Shown here piece by piece: positions 53,421 through 62,149 of a stretch of 64,000 nucleotides of DNA; position 1 is the first letter of the stretch, and each line of letters opens with the position of its first letter. Under the pieces are notes generated by a model. That model was not told where the DNA came from and searched no databases. It saw only the letters and a list, made by a program, of their open reading frames with translations. Source of the stretch: CBDDLD01 sp965250025 (lineage in GTDB: Bacteria; Bacteroidota; Bacteroidia; Flavobacteriales; Flavobacteriaceae); contig OZ252283.1 in the NCBI GenBank assembly GCA_965250025.1, positions 3,224,001 through 3,288,000 of the forward strand. The letters run 5' to 3'. The position numbers and the translations under genes are program-made.

Positions 53421-53562
53421 ACACCAAAGCTTCGGTATTCATAGCAGAACTGCTTCACCAGTTCGCACTTAGTACTCGTGTCGTTACAATTTGCTATCTT
53501 TCGGTTATGGCGGAAAATCAGTTATGATTTTCCGCAACGCGCCATTTACAAAACCGTTAGAT
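53421..53562. repeat. Cassette-boundary repeat R6
   Basis: Contains a perfect hairpin GCGGAAAATCA / TGATTTTCCGC (53510-53520 with 53525-53535). The end block is ACAAAACCGTT (53548-53558), identical to those in R1 and R8, and GTTAGAT fits the integron core GTTRRRY. AAAGCTTCGGTATTCATAGC parallels R7. Its left arm motif is missing. Confidence 0.72.
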
Positions 53563-53586
53563 TTCATTTAAACACCCCAGCAAAAA

Positions 53587-54360
53587 ATGGAAAACTTTAT
53601 TGAATTAAACACAGAGAATATTGAATCAAAACACATTTGCTGTGCTATTTCTGATAAAAAATGTGCTGATAGCTATCAAGCGAAAAAGGATTGGTTGAAA
53701 CAGGAATTTAACAATGGTTACACTTTTAGACGACTTGACGAAAGGGCAAAAGTCTTTATCGAATATGGACCAGCTGAATTTGCTTGGACACCAATTAACG
53801 CCCCCAATTACTTGAATATCAACTGCTTTTGGGTGTCAGGTAAATATAAAAAAAATGGATATGGAAAAGCACTTTTAAAATCTGCAGTTGATGACGCAAA
53901 AGAACAAGGAAAAAGTGGACTGGTGACCGTTGTGGGTACGAAAAAATTCCATTTTATGAGCGATACAAAATGGCTTTTAAGACAGGGGTTTGAGGAAATC
54001 GAAAGGATTTCAAGCGGATTTAGTTTATTGGCAATGAAATTTGACGATAATATGGAAAATCCAAAACTTAATGAGTCTGTAAGGAGTGGCGAATGTCCTG
54101 ATAAAGAAGGAATTGTTGTCTATTATTCCAACAGATGTCCATTTGCTGAATTCCACGCCAAAGAATCATTAGTAGAGACTGCAAAGAACAGAAATCTACC
54201 ACTAAAAGTAATCAAACTCAAGACTATGGAAGAAGCCCAGAATGCGCCAAGTCCTGCCACCATTTTCAGCTTATTTTTAGACGGGAAGTTTATGACTACT
54301 GATTTAAGTGTCTGTATGGACAGTCGATTTGATAAAGTGATTGATAAGTTGAAAAAATAA
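53587..54360 (+). CDS. GNAT acetyltransferase with YoaP-like C-terminal domain
   Basis: A 257-residue two-domain protein. Residues about 5-155 are a GNAT fold (NCFWVSGKYKKNGYGKALLKSAVDDAKEQG is the acetyl-CoA motif). Residues about 170-257 form a YoaP-like thioredoxin-type domain with NRCPFAEFH, which has one cysteine where a redox pair could have been. The same domain pair is seen in YoaP proteins of Firmicutes and others; the acceptor is unknown. It directly follows repeat R6 and is followed by a fragment of the same repeat type. Confidence 0.85.
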   Translation: MENFIELNTENIESKHICCAISDKKCADSYQAKKDWLKQEFNNGYTFRRLDERAKVFIEYGPAEFAWTPINAPNYLNINCFWVSGKYKKNGYGKALLKSAVDDAKEQGKSGLVTVVGTKKFHFMSDTKWLLRQGFEEIERISSGFSLLAMKFDDNMENPKLNESVRSGECPDKEGIVVYYSNRCPFAEFHAKESLVETAKNRNLPLKVIKLKTMEEAQNAPSPATIFSLFLDGKFMTTDLSVCMDSRFDKVIDKLKK

Positions 54361-54361
54361 A

Positions 54362-54392
54362 AACGAAACCATAGCAGAAATCGTAGTATAGC
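54362..54392. repeat. Fragment of a boundary repeat (R6b)
   Basis: AACGAAACCATAGC is identical to 57421-57434 at the end of R7, and the following GAAATCGTAGTATA is similar to GGGACCGTTAGCTATA. It is the right end of a boundary repeat, 20 bases before the Crp/Fnr gene. Confidence 0.6.
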
Positions 54393-54414
54393 ATATCAAA
54401 AAATATATCCTTTA

Positions 54415-54975
54415 ATGATTAAGTCAAATAACTATATAAAAGCAGAAGACTTATTTGAGTGGAACATTAGTCTCAAACTTGATTTAACAACAAGCACACG
54501 AAAAAAAGGCGAATTATTTTTAGAGGAAGGACAACACTGCAATTTCTTTTACTACGTATTAAAAGGGTTTATCCGTGTTTATTATTTAGATCTTGAGGGC
54601 AATGAAGTAACGCATTGGTTTTCAGCAGAAGACTCAATGATTACTTCGCCATTTAGTTTTTTCAAAAAAGAAAAAAATATTCTTTATTTCGAAGCATTAG
54701 AGGACACTGAGTTATTATTAATAAACAATCATCAATTAGATAAAATAATGTCTCAATCCAAATCTACCGAAAAGGCATACAGACATTTACTTGCTGAATT
54801 TGCAATGGTATTAAGTAGAAGAATCATGAGCATTCATACTCAATCAGCTGAAGACAGATACCTAAAACTGATGAGAGAGCATCCTCTTATTTTTCAAAAG
54901 GCCAAACTTTCTCATATAGCTTCCTTTTTAGGTATTACTCAACAGAGTCTTAGCAGGATCAGAAAAAACATCTAA
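54415..54975 (+). CDS. Crp/Fnr-family transcription regulator
   Basis: A 186-residue regulator with a cyclic-nucleotide-binding-like beta barrel (about 25-115; GELFLEEGQHCNFFYYVLKGFIRVYYLD) and a C-terminal helix-turn-helix (about 150-186; AKLSHIASFLGITQQSLSRIRKNI). There are no cysteines for an iron-sulfur cluster and no full cAMP-binding signature, like many Bacteroidota Crp relatives whose ligand is unknown. Downstream are an SDR and an aldehyde dehydrogenase, and a palindrome in the gap is placed as an activator site for them. Confidence 0.88.
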   Translation: MIKSNNYIKAEDLFEWNISLKLDLTTSTRKKGELFLEEGQHCNFFYYVLKGFIRVYYLDLEGNEVTHWFSAEDSMITSPFSFFKKEKNILYFEALEDTELLLINNHQLDKIMSQSKSTEKAYRHLLAEFAMVLSRRIMSIHTQSAEDRYLKLMREHPLIFQKAKLSHIASFLGITQQSLSRIRKNI

Positions 54976-54985
54976 TTTTTCATTT

Positions 54986-55001
54986 TTTACCATAGGGTAA
55001 A
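54986..55001. promoter_or_regulatory. Palindrome TTTACC-ATAG-GGTAAA before the SDR gene
   Basis: Six-base perfect arms (54986-54991 with 54996-55001). Its centre lies about 30 bases upstream of the TAATTTTG -7 box at 55023, near -42 from the likely transcription start, where a Crp-type activator often binds. Confidence 0.5.
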
Positions 55002-55022
55002 TATTAGCTTTCCATTGCCCTA

Positions 55023-55030
55023 TAATTTTG
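55023..55030 (+). promoter_or_regulatory. -7 box of the SDR-aldehyde dehydrogenase unit
   Basis: TAATTTTG matches TAnnTTTG exactly, 31 bases before the SDR start. Confidence 0.55.
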
Positions 55031-55061
55031 TGGTATCATTTAAACAATAAATTTTATCACG

Positions 55062-55838
55062 ATGAAAAAAATAGCATTAATCACAGGAGCTGCAAGCGGA
55101 ATTGGAAAAGAGTTTTCTAAAATACACGCTGAAAAAGGAGGCAATATTGTTGCCGTAGACATTAACGCTGAAGGATTGAAAAATCTAAAAAGCGAATTGG
55201 AAAAAAAGTATGGTGTTGAAGTATATACCATTGTAAAAAACCTTACACAGTTGTCTGCACCACAAGAAATTCATGATGAAGTATTGAGTCATAATATTCA
55301 AGTTGACTACCTAATAAACAATGCTGGATTTGGTGGTGTAGGTGCTTTTCATGAAAGGGATTGGAGCAAAGATTTAGCAATGATTCAAGTAAATATCATT
55401 GCATTAACAGCATTAACTCGACAGTTTTTGCCTGATTTTGTTGCCCGCGATTCAGGCAAAATTTTAAACGTGTCATCAACTGTAAGTTTAGTGCCAGGAC
55501 CACTACAAGCCGTCTATTTTGCTACAAAAGCCTATGTCACTTCATTTAGTAATGCCCTTTCAGGAGAGTTAAGCAATACCGGGGTTTCAATGACTGCCTT
55601 ATTGCCCGGTGCAACACAAACCGCTTTTGGTGATGTTTCGGGAATGAACAAAACTCCAATTTATAAAAAACCCGCAAGCGCAAGAGAAGTTGCTTTAGAA
55701 GGCTATAATGCAATGCTGAAAGGCAAAATTGAAGTCATTGCAGGATTACCCTGGGAACAGAGAATGGAACTAAAATTTGTTCCTTTCATACCAAAAAAGG
55801 CTTTAATAGAAAGAATGAAACAGCAATCAACTCACTAA
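55062..55838 (+). CDS. Short-chain dehydrogenase/reductase
   Basis: A 258-residue classical SDR. Cofactor motif GAASGIG at 9-15, NNAG at about 86-89, and catalytic S139, Y152 and K156 (NVSST and YFATK). It is close to the DltE/YqjQ-like group of oxidoreductases that act on carbonyls using NADP(H). It lies 27 bases before an aldehyde dehydrogenase and after a Crp/Fnr gene, so the pair could turn a reactive carbonyl into an alcohol or acid. The substrate is not predictable. Confidence 0.9.
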   Translation: MKKIALITGAASGIGKEFSKIHAEKGGNIVAVDINAEGLKNLKSELEKKYGVEVYTIVKNLTQLSAPQEIHDEVLSHNIQVDYLINNAGFGGVGAFHERDWSKDLAMIQVNIIALTALTRQFLPDFVARDSGKILNVSSTVSLVPGPLQAVYFATKAYVTSFSNALSGELSNTGVSMTALLPGATQTAFGDVSGMNKTPIYKKPASAREVALEGYNAMLKGKIEVIAGLPWEQRMELKFVPFIPKKALIERMKQQSTH

Positions 55839-55865
55839 TGACAGCATTATTAAAATATAGAACTC

Positions 55866-57266
55866 ATGAATACAACAATAGAAAACAATACAATTACCTT
55901 CGAAGAACAAGTACAGCAATTAGTAGCAAAACAACGTGCTTATTTTAAAAGCAATGCAACAAAATCTGCAGAGTTTAGGTTAACACAACTTAAAAAACTA
56001 AAGGTACTATTACTTGAGTACGAAGACCAAATGCACGAGGCAATTTTCAAGGATTTTGGAAAGTCCAAATACGAAAACCAACTCACAGAATTTTTCCCAT
56101 TAATTGATGAAATCAACATTTCAATAAAGAATCTTAAAAAATGGATGCAACATAAACGTGTTAAAACCAACTTACTCAATTTCCCTGCTAAAAGCTATTT
56201 AGTACCAGAGCCTCTTGGAGTAACGCTAGTCATTGGCGCGTGGAATTTTCCGTATAATTTATCACTAACACCCCTTGTTGGCTCGATGGCAGCAGGAAAT
56301 ACCACGATACTAAAACCAAGCGAACTTCCTGCCGAAACAAGTAAGATCATGGCTAAAATCATCAACGATAATTTTGATCCAAACTATCTGAGAGTGGTTG
56401 AAGGTGCAATTCCTGAAACTACTGCATTGCTCAAGCAACGCTATGATAAAATCTTCTTTACCGGCAGTCCGATGGTTGGTAAAATTGTGAATCGTGCAGC
56501 AGCTGAACATTTAACTAATGTAACATTAGAATTAGGAGGGAAAAACCCTGTTATTTTTCATAAAGACGCCGCATTAAAAACAGGGGTAAAACGTATGATT
56601 TGGTCCAAATTTGTAAACTCAGGACAACTTTGCATCACACCAGATTATGCACTTGTACACAAAGACGTAAAAGAGGATTTTTTGAAATTGGCTGCACGAG
56701 AAATCGAAAAGGCCAATTATTCTGAAGAAAACAACAACTTTGTGCAAATTATCAATGAGCGAAACTTTGACAGAGTTGTGAATTTAATCAATCCTGATAA
56801 AATATATCATGGAGGAACTTATAATAAAGACGACAGGCGAATTAGCCCTACAATCTTAAATAATGTAAGTCTTGATGATGCTGTGATGCAAGAAGAAATT
56901 TTTGGACCAATTCTTCCTGTTATAGAATATGAAACAATAGATGAAGCATTCGAAATCATTAAAGGTATCGAAAAACCATTGGCAGCTTATCTATTTTCAG
57001 ACAGTAGCGCTATAAAAGAGCGTTTCTTACACGAAATTCCTTTTGGAAGCGGAGGGATAAATGACTGTGTAATGCAAGTTACCAATCCAAATATTCCGTT
57101 TGGAGGAGTTGGTAATAGTGGAATGGGACGCTATCATGGAAAATATAGTTTTGAATGTTTTTCGCATTTTAAAGGTGTGCTTGACAAGCCTACAGTTATC
57201 GAAACCAATTTAAAATATTATGGTTACAGCGAAAAACAATTGAAAGTCATTAAGGCTTTAGGTTAA
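55866..57266 (+). CDS. Aldehyde dehydrogenase (class 3 type)
   Basis: A 466-residue NAD(P)-dependent aldehyde dehydrogenase of the compact ALDH3/coniferyl aldehyde dehydrogenase branch. Catalytic C256 is in NSGQLCITPDY and the general base E222 in LELGGKNP; the oxyanion Asn is in GAWNFPYN. It oxidises aldehydes, probably fatty or lipid-peroxidation products, to acids. It is 27 bases after the SDR gene and probably on its transcript. Repeat R7 begins just after its stop codon. Confidence 0.93.
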   Translation: MNTTIENNTITFEEQVQQLVAKQRAYFKSNATKSAEFRLTQLKKLKVLLLEYEDQMHEAIFKDFGKSKYENQLTEFFPLIDEINISIKNLKKWMQHKRVKTNLLNFPAKSYLVPEPLGVTLVIGAWNFPYNLSLTPLVGSMAAGNTTILKPSELPAETSKIMAKIINDNFDPNYLRVVEGAIPETTALLKQRYDKIFFTGSPMVGKIVNRAAAEHLTNVTLELGGKNPVIFHKDAALKTGVKRMIWSKFVNSGQLCITPDYALVHKDVKEDFLKLAAREIEKANYSEENNNFVQIINERNFDRVVNLINPDKIYHGGTYNKDDRRISPTILNNVSLDDAVMQEEIFGPILPVIEYETIDEAFEIIKGIEKPLAAYLFSDSSAIKERFLHEIPFGSGGINDCVMQVTNPNIPFGGVGNSGMGRYHGKYSFECFSHFKGVLDKPTVIETNLKYYGYSEKQLKVIKALG

Positions 57267-57270
57267 ATAC

Positions 57271-57453
57271 CAAGCCCAACAAAGGCTATAGTTCATTAAG
57301 GCTGAAATTCCTTACACCTATGCTAAAGCTTCGGTGTTCATGGCGGAATTTCAAGCCTTTTTGCTAAATTTATGGTTTGCTGCGCTCGTGTCGGCGGAAT
57401 GATACTTGTGTACATACCGTAACGAAACCATAGCCGGGACCGTTAGCTATAAT
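57271..57453. repeat. Cassette-boundary repeat R7 (most complete copy)
   Basis: Starts GCCCAAC (57274-57280), an exact RYYYAAC core, and ends CCGTTAGCTATAATT (core GTTAGCT at 57442). The outer arms GGCTATAG and CCATAGCC pair. The inner stem GGCTGAAATTCC (57300-57311) pairs with GGAATTTCAAGCC (57345-57357) with one bulged base, closing on ACACC / GGTGT (57314 and 57333). It spans about 180 bases between two genes. Confidence 0.78.
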
Positions 57454-57476
57454 TTTAAACAGTAACACCTAATTCC

Positions 57477-58559
57477 TTGGAGCTAAAAGATAACTTATAT
57501 AACTTTTTAATCTTATTTGGTACATTACAAGCTTTCATCTTTGGTTTTCTTCTTATATTAAAAAGCACCTATAAAGATGCTACAAAATATTTAGGCCTAT
57601 GTGTCTTGTTTTTAGCTTTATACCTTGTTTGGGTACTTAAAGCTAGTCTTGGTATTCAAGCACACTATCCTTATATGAGATTTATTCCTCTGTTTTTCCT
57701 TTGGGGAATAGGGCCAGCATTCTATGTGTATTTACGCTTCTTTTTTAGAAAGCCCATTCCACTAAAAAAGTTAAAGCTACATTTCCTACCTCTGGTATTT
57801 GAGCAATTATTTTTCAATGCTATTACCCTTATATTTTTCGTAAATGATTTTGAACCCAAAAACTTCAACTCACTTGAACATTTTTTGGCATTTAACGTAT
57901 TTGAAATAGAACATTATATTGGACTATTTTCAATCGCATATTATTTGATATTGAGTATTAAGCTTTACCGCCAACAAGTGAAAATTGATGTTAATAAAAA
58001 GATAGCATACATCCTATTTTGTTTCACATTACTATGGATCATTTGGGTACCTTATACGATTATAGATTCCGTTTTCTATAACTTTAATTTTCCTGTATCA
58101 GACTTTTATTTTTTCTATTTTTTGCTAACAGTATTAACCTATGCTATCGGTTTTATTGGGTTTCGACTTAGCACACAAACGACCATCAAAAGAAAGATTG
58201 AAAAAACCTCAGAAATACAAGAGCTGGCTGAACTCTTTACATTTAAAATGAAAATGGAAAAATACTACTTAAACCCTAATCTAAACCTTAAAAGTTTTAG
58301 CGAAAAATTAAATACCCACCCCAATAAAACCTCAGCTGTAATTAATGATGTCATAGGTTATTCGTTTCGCGATTTTGTAAACTCCTATCGCATAGAAGAG
58401 TTTAAAAGATTGGCTAAAAATGATACAGCGAAAGCAAAAACCATACTTGGAATGGCATTTGACTCTGGCTTTAACTCAAAAGCATCCTTTAATCGAGCCT
58501 TTAAAAAATTTTGCAATGCCTCACCTGTAGAATATTTAGAAAAAATTGCGAATAATTAG
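57477..58559 (+). CDS. AraC-type regulator with membrane-spanning N-terminal domain
   Basis: A 360-residue protein. The N-terminal part has about seven hydrophobic helices (residues 8-230), as in membrane-bound AraC relatives with a 7TM-like sensor. The C-terminal AraC domain (about 255-355) has LNLKSFSEKLNTHPNKTSAVINDVIGYSFRDFVNSYR and MAFDSGFNSKASFNRAFKKFCNASPVEYL. The only usable start is a TTG at 57477, since an in-frame stop lies seven codons before it and the next ATG is far inside a helix. It directly follows repeat R7. It may control the serine hydrolase gene after it. Confidence 0.85.
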   Translation: MELKDNLYNFLILFGTLQAFIFGFLLILKSTYKDATKYLGLCVLFLALYLVWVLKASLGIQAHYPYMRFIPLFFLWGIGPAFYVYLRFFFRKPIPLKKLKLHFLPLVFEQLFFNAITLIFFVNDFEPKNFNSLEHFLAFNVFEIEHYIGLFSIAYYLILSIKLYRQQVKIDVNKKIAYILFCFTLLWIIWVPYTIIDSVFYNFNFPVSDFYFFYFLLTVLTYAIGFIGFRLSTQTTIKRKIEKTSEIQELAELFTFKMKMEKYYLNPNLNLKSFSEKLNTHPNKTSAVINDVIGYSFRDFVNSYRIEEFKRLAKNDTAKAKTILGMAFDSGFNSKASFNRAFKKFCNASPVEYLEKIANN

Positions 58560-58639
58560 TTTCAAAACGTATAATGAGTCGATTTACATGAATAATTAGC
58601 CGTCTATTTGGCAAAAAATATTCTATAAATAAAAACATC

Positions 58640-60040
58640 ATGAAAAAAACGTTGAAACAAATCTACCTTTTCACTTTAGTAATATTCATCAACTTTAATG
58701 CTACATCTCAAGAACATGTAAAAAAGATTGAGGAATTACTAGAAGCTAATGTAAATAGTACCACCCCTTTTAGTGGATCAATTTTAGTAGCTCAAAAAGG
58801 TAAAGTAATATATAGAGGAGCATATGGGCTTTCAGATTTAAACACAAAACAACCCAACGCCATAAACTCTAAGTATTTCATCGGTTCTGTCACTAAACTA
58901 TTTACAGCAGTTGCTATTCTTCAATTAGTAGAGCAAAAAAAGATTTCTTTAAGTGATTATTTATCAAAATGGTTGCCAGAGATTAATGGTTCAGAAAAAA
59001 TAACCATTCATCATCTTCTAACCCATCAATCGGGCTTAGTGAGAGATTCTCATCAAGATTATGACGCCGAAGTTTCTTATAAAGAGCGTTTGTTTTCTAT
59101 AAAAAATGATTCTTTACAATTTAACCCTGGGGAAAAGGAATCCTATTCGAGCGTGGGGTTTTATGCTCTTACCTACATATTAGAAAGTGTAACTGAAATG
59201 TCATTTGAAGATTATTTTAAAAAATATATTTTCTTACCTGCCAATATGGAAAATACAGGTGTTAAAAAATCTAAGGACCAAAACATTCAAGGACTTTCTG
59301 TTGGTATTGGTCTTGTTCCAGATAAAAATGAGGTAAACGATATTGGACCCGCGAGATATTTTGACAGCTATTCCTTTGCTGGTGGAGGATCTTTGTACTC
59401 TACGATTGATGATATGTGGTCCTTTTTTAATGCTTTGGAGAAAGGGAAGTTGGTTTCTTATAATACCGTAAGGATGATGAAACTAAAATGGCCTGTGACT
59501 TATGAGAATAAAAAAACGAAGAGATACCACAGTTATGGTTGGGAAATTTTTGATTTCTCAAATGAAGAGCGTCCTTTTTTAATGATTGATTATGCAGGAA
59601 AAATCTATGGTTATAAATCGATGATTCGTTATTACGAGAACGATGATATTGTAGTCATTGCCCTTTGCAATAGCAGGTATAGCGAACGAAGTATTTTAGG
59701 TCATGCTATTCGAAGAATATTGCTAGATAAAGAATATAAACTTCCAAAACCTACTCCTAAAACAATTCCCTTAAATAGGGCTATGAAAAAGCATTTAGGT
59801 ATTTATGATTTTCCAAATGAAAAAACTATCGTAGAAATTAAAATGGTTGATGGAAAGTTTACACTCACGTCACATGGTGATAAACCCGTTTATTTATACC
59901 CTACAGATGAAAACACATTTCATGCCAAGGTAATTCCACTAAAAATCACATTCGAGCCCACTACAAAAAAGAAGACTCAAAAGTTGGAGTTCAATTTTAA
60001 TGAAGAAATGGTTCATACGCTTTCTAGAAGAAAACTATAA
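58640..60040 (+). CDS. Secreted serine hydrolase (beta-lactamase fold) with extra C-terminal domain
   Basis: A 466-residue exported enzyme: signal peptide (about 1-23), serine beta-lactamase-like domain (about 28-360) with nucleophile S83 and K86 (SVTK), YSS at 169-171 in the YxN position, and HSYGWEI later. A C-terminal beta domain (about 375-466; DUF3471-like) follows. By family it is an esterase or D-peptidase rather than a resistance enzyme. It follows the membrane-AraC gene by 80 bases and ends at repeat R8. The gap before it contains CGTATAATGAGTC, possibly a worn repeat remnant. Confidence 0.87.
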   Translation: MKKTLKQIYLFTLVIFINFNATSQEHVKKIEELLEANVNSTTPFSGSILVAQKGKVIYRGAYGLSDLNTKQPNAINSKYFIGSVTKLFTAVAILQLVEQKKISLSDYLSKWLPEINGSEKITIHHLLTHQSGLVRDSHQDYDAEVSYKERLFSIKNDSLQFNPGEKESYSSVGFYALTYILESVTEMSFEDYFKKYIFLPANMENTGVKKSKDQNIQGLSVGIGLVPDKNEVNDIGPARYFDSYSFAGGGSLYSTIDDMWSFFNALEKGKLVSYNTVRMMKLKWPVTYENKKTKRYHSYGWEIFDFSNEERPFLMIDYAGKIYGYKSMIRYYENDDIVVIALCNSRYSERSILGHAIRRILLDKEYKLPKPTPKTIPLNRAMKKHLGIYDFPNEKTIVEIKMVDGKFTLTSHGDKPVYLYPTDENTFHAKVIPLKITFEPTTKKKTQKLEFNFNEEMVHTLSRRKL

Positions 60041-60047
60041 CTAACTT

Positions 60048-60200
60048 AAGGTGTGTATAACTCATTGCAGCTGAAATTCGACACCTAGCCTAGGCTTAGG
60101 TGTCGCAGTCGGAATTCAACGCTTATTTACTACATTTAGGCTATAGCAAAAAATCATAGCTGATTTTCCATAACGAGTCATGCACAAAACCGTTGCTCAA
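60048..60200. repeat. Cassette-boundary repeat R8
   Basis: Starts GGTGTGTATAAC (60050-60061) and ends CATGCACAAAACCGTT (60179-60194), which differs from R1's end at one base. Outer arms TGTGTATAACTCATTGC and ATAACGAGTCATGCACA pair at 12 of 17 positions, the rest being transitions. Inner hairpin CGACACCTA / TAGGTGTCG (60079 and 60097). Confidence 0.75.
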
Positions 60201-60321
60201 AAACAATTTATGAATACTAACAAAAAGAAAAAATTTCAGAACATAAAGTAATCGGAAATATCAAAAGAAATCAGGTTTTAATACAAGCGATAAGTTTAAA
60301 TTTTTCATGCATTCATTATTG

Positions 60322-61155
60322 CTAATTATCCTTAAGTATTGACTTAGCCATTTTCTTTGCTATTTCTACCGTTGATGGAGCGGAAAATGGTTTTTTAAAT
60401 TCTTTAATCCAGTATATGATGTGATTTGGTTTTTCATTGCTAATAAAATGAGAAGTTGCTGGTAATACACACAAATTAGCTTTGGGTAATGATTCGAATA
60501 TTTCCATTGTATGTTTCATTGGAACGGCATCTCTGTCTCCTACCATTAATAATACAGGAATATTAATCTTTTTAATACTATCCATTGGTATTTCTTTCTG
60601 ATTCGCCATTAGAGTAACGTGTTTTCTCATCATAGGGTCAGGTATTTGATTGTAATTTTTTACAAAAGTTTGCAGTTCTGGTTTTAACCCAGAAAATCTA
60701 GTATTAGCTCCTGATAAAATCATTCGGTTTAATTTATTCGTGCATTTATATCCTATGATTAAACCCAAAATACCACCGTCACTATGTCCCCAAATAGTAT
60801 ACTTTTCATGTTTTAATTTTTTCATTAAAGTAATTACATCATCAGCCATATCAAAGTAATCTAGATCACCTTCAGGGCAACTACTACGACCGTGACATCT
60901 GGCATCTACTGCAATAACCTGATAGTGTTTTATCAATTCAGGAATCATACTATATCTTCCTGCTGCAGAACCTCCATTACCATGTAGAATTATTAAAGGT
61001 TCACCTTCTCCAAATACTTCATAGTTCATATTTCCCCAATCCATTTTTAAAAAAGAACGCTTTCCTTTTACTTCGTTATTCAATTTCACTTCTGTTTGAG
61101 CTACCACAATAGTTGTCATGAAACTCATAAGTAATAGTAGTATTTGACTTTTCAT
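60322..61155 (-). CDS. Exported alpha/beta hydrolase
   Basis: A 277-residue alpha/beta hydrolase with a signal peptide (about 1-20). The nucleophile elbow is GHSDGG with S125; the oxyanion loop is HGNGGSAAGRY; the acid is in MVGDRDAVPM and the base His in ATSHFIS. Substrate unknown; esters or lactones are typical. It is on the minus strand and divergent from an AraC-type regulator at 61223 with 67 bases between, so the regulator may control it. It ends about 120 bases from repeat R8. Confidence 0.9.
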   Translation of the reverse strand: MKSQILLLLMSFMTTIVVAQTEVKLNNEVKGKRSFLKMDWGNMNYEVFGEGEPLIILHGNGGSAAGRYSMIPELIKHYQVIAVDARCHGRSSCPEGDLDYFDMADDVITLMKKLKHEKYTIWGHSDGGILGLIIGYKCTNKLNRMILSGANTRFSGLKPELQTFVKNYNQIPDPMMRKHVTLMANQKEIPMDSIKKINIPVLLMVGDRDAVPMKHTMEIFESLPKANLCVLPATSHFISNEKPNHIIYWIKEFKKPFSAPSTVEIAKKMAKSILKDN

Positions 61156-61222
61156 TCTAAAATTTTAAATTTATACAAACCTACTAGTCTCTTTATTCAA
61201 ATAATTGTAAAAATCAGACAAA

Positions 61223-62026
61223 ATGATACTTATTGAAGAAACTCCTGTCTTGTCAGCTGTAACTAAATATGTTGATAGGTATCAGTTATTTATTACTAAG
61301 GAACCTATATTTTTCAAAACTATCCCGAATGGTAAAATTGAGTGTTACTTTGTAAAGCAAGGTAAATTTAGTACATGGGATTCTGAAACTGATTCATTTA
61401 TCTTAAGTGATTCGTCAGGGGTTTTACCAGCTACGAATAAAGTAACGTTTTATCATATTCCTGCTGATATTATTTGTTTGAATATAAAGTTCAAGTTGAA
61501 TATTCTTAGTCTATCGTTATTCAAAGGGCTATTAACAAAATGGCAAGATTTTGAACTTACAAAATTGATTTCAAAGACTAAACAAGAAAAAATTCTTTCT
61601 GATATCACTGAAGAAAATCCTATTATACCTATTAATCAACTTGATGCAATAGTTATGAATTGCATTAATCAACATCCTAATGATTTAAAAGTAGAAAAAG
61701 TTATACAGTTGATAGAAGATAAAATAACCGATAAACTAAAAGTTGCTGATCTTACTAATAAGATGAATATGTCTCCAAAATCCATGGAACGGTGGATTAA
61801 AAAACAGTTCAATTTATCGTCTAAAGAATTATTGCAGATTATGCGTTTTGAACATGCTTCACATGAATTAAAGAATCAACCGAATAGTAAACTCATAGAT
61901 TCAATAGCCTATGGTTATTATGACCAGTCGCATTTTATAAAAGAATGTCGAAAAATTACTGGGTATTCTCCAAAAGATTTTTTTTCTAGAATGAAACTTC
62001 AAACAAATGATATTGTATTTGAATAA
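61223..62026 (+). CDS. AraC-family transcription regulator
   Basis: A 267-residue regulator. The N-terminal half (about 1-150) looks like an AraC_binding_2 or DUF6597-type sensor with YFVKQGKFSTWD. The C-terminal helix-turn-helix domain (about 160-260) has LKVADLTNKMNMSPKSMERWIKKQFNLSSKE and LIDSIAYGYYDQSHFIKECRKITGYSPKDF. It is divergent from the alpha/beta hydrolase gene and probably regulates it, by analogy with many such pairs. It lies in the cassette-like region. Confidence 0.87.
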   Translation: MILIEETPVLSAVTKYVDRYQLFITKEPIFFKTIPNGKIECYFVKQGKFSTWDSETDSFILSDSSGVLPATNKVTFYHIPADIICLNIKFKLNILSLSLFKGLLTKWQDFELTKLISKTKQEKILSDITEENPIIPINQLDAIVMNCINQHPNDLKVEKVIQLIEDKITDKLKVADLTNKMNMSPKSMERWIKKQFNLSSKELLQIMRFEHASHELKNQPNSKLIDSIAYGYYDQSHFIKECRKITGYSPKDFFSRMKLQTNDIVFE

Positions 62027-62065
62027 CCCTATATCTCAGGATTTAAAATAGACGAATAAACACTT

Positions 62066-62149
62066 CACTACAACGTGTATAGCAAATCTGCAATGAATTC
62101 CGCAACAAGCCATACATTTGACCATTGGCTACAATACAACAAAACTAAT
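62066..62149. repeat. Cassette-boundary repeat R9 (weak, short)
   Basis: Starts CAACGTGTATAGC and holds GCCA / TGGC (about 62109 and 62125), ending ACAACAAAACTAAT before the next ATG. The start resembles R8 (GTGTATAAC). It overlaps codons that a GTG at 62075 would use, so that start is unlikely. Confidence 0.4.

Noticed and set aside
53587..54360. YoaP-like protein as a redox-active thioredoxin
   Set aside because: The thioredoxin-like part has NRCPF with one cysteine, not a CxxC pair.
62075..62149. GTG start for the small PH-like membrane protein, adding 25 residues
   Set aside because: The added residues lie in a boundary repeat and look unlike protein code; the ATG at 62150 starts directly before the first helix.
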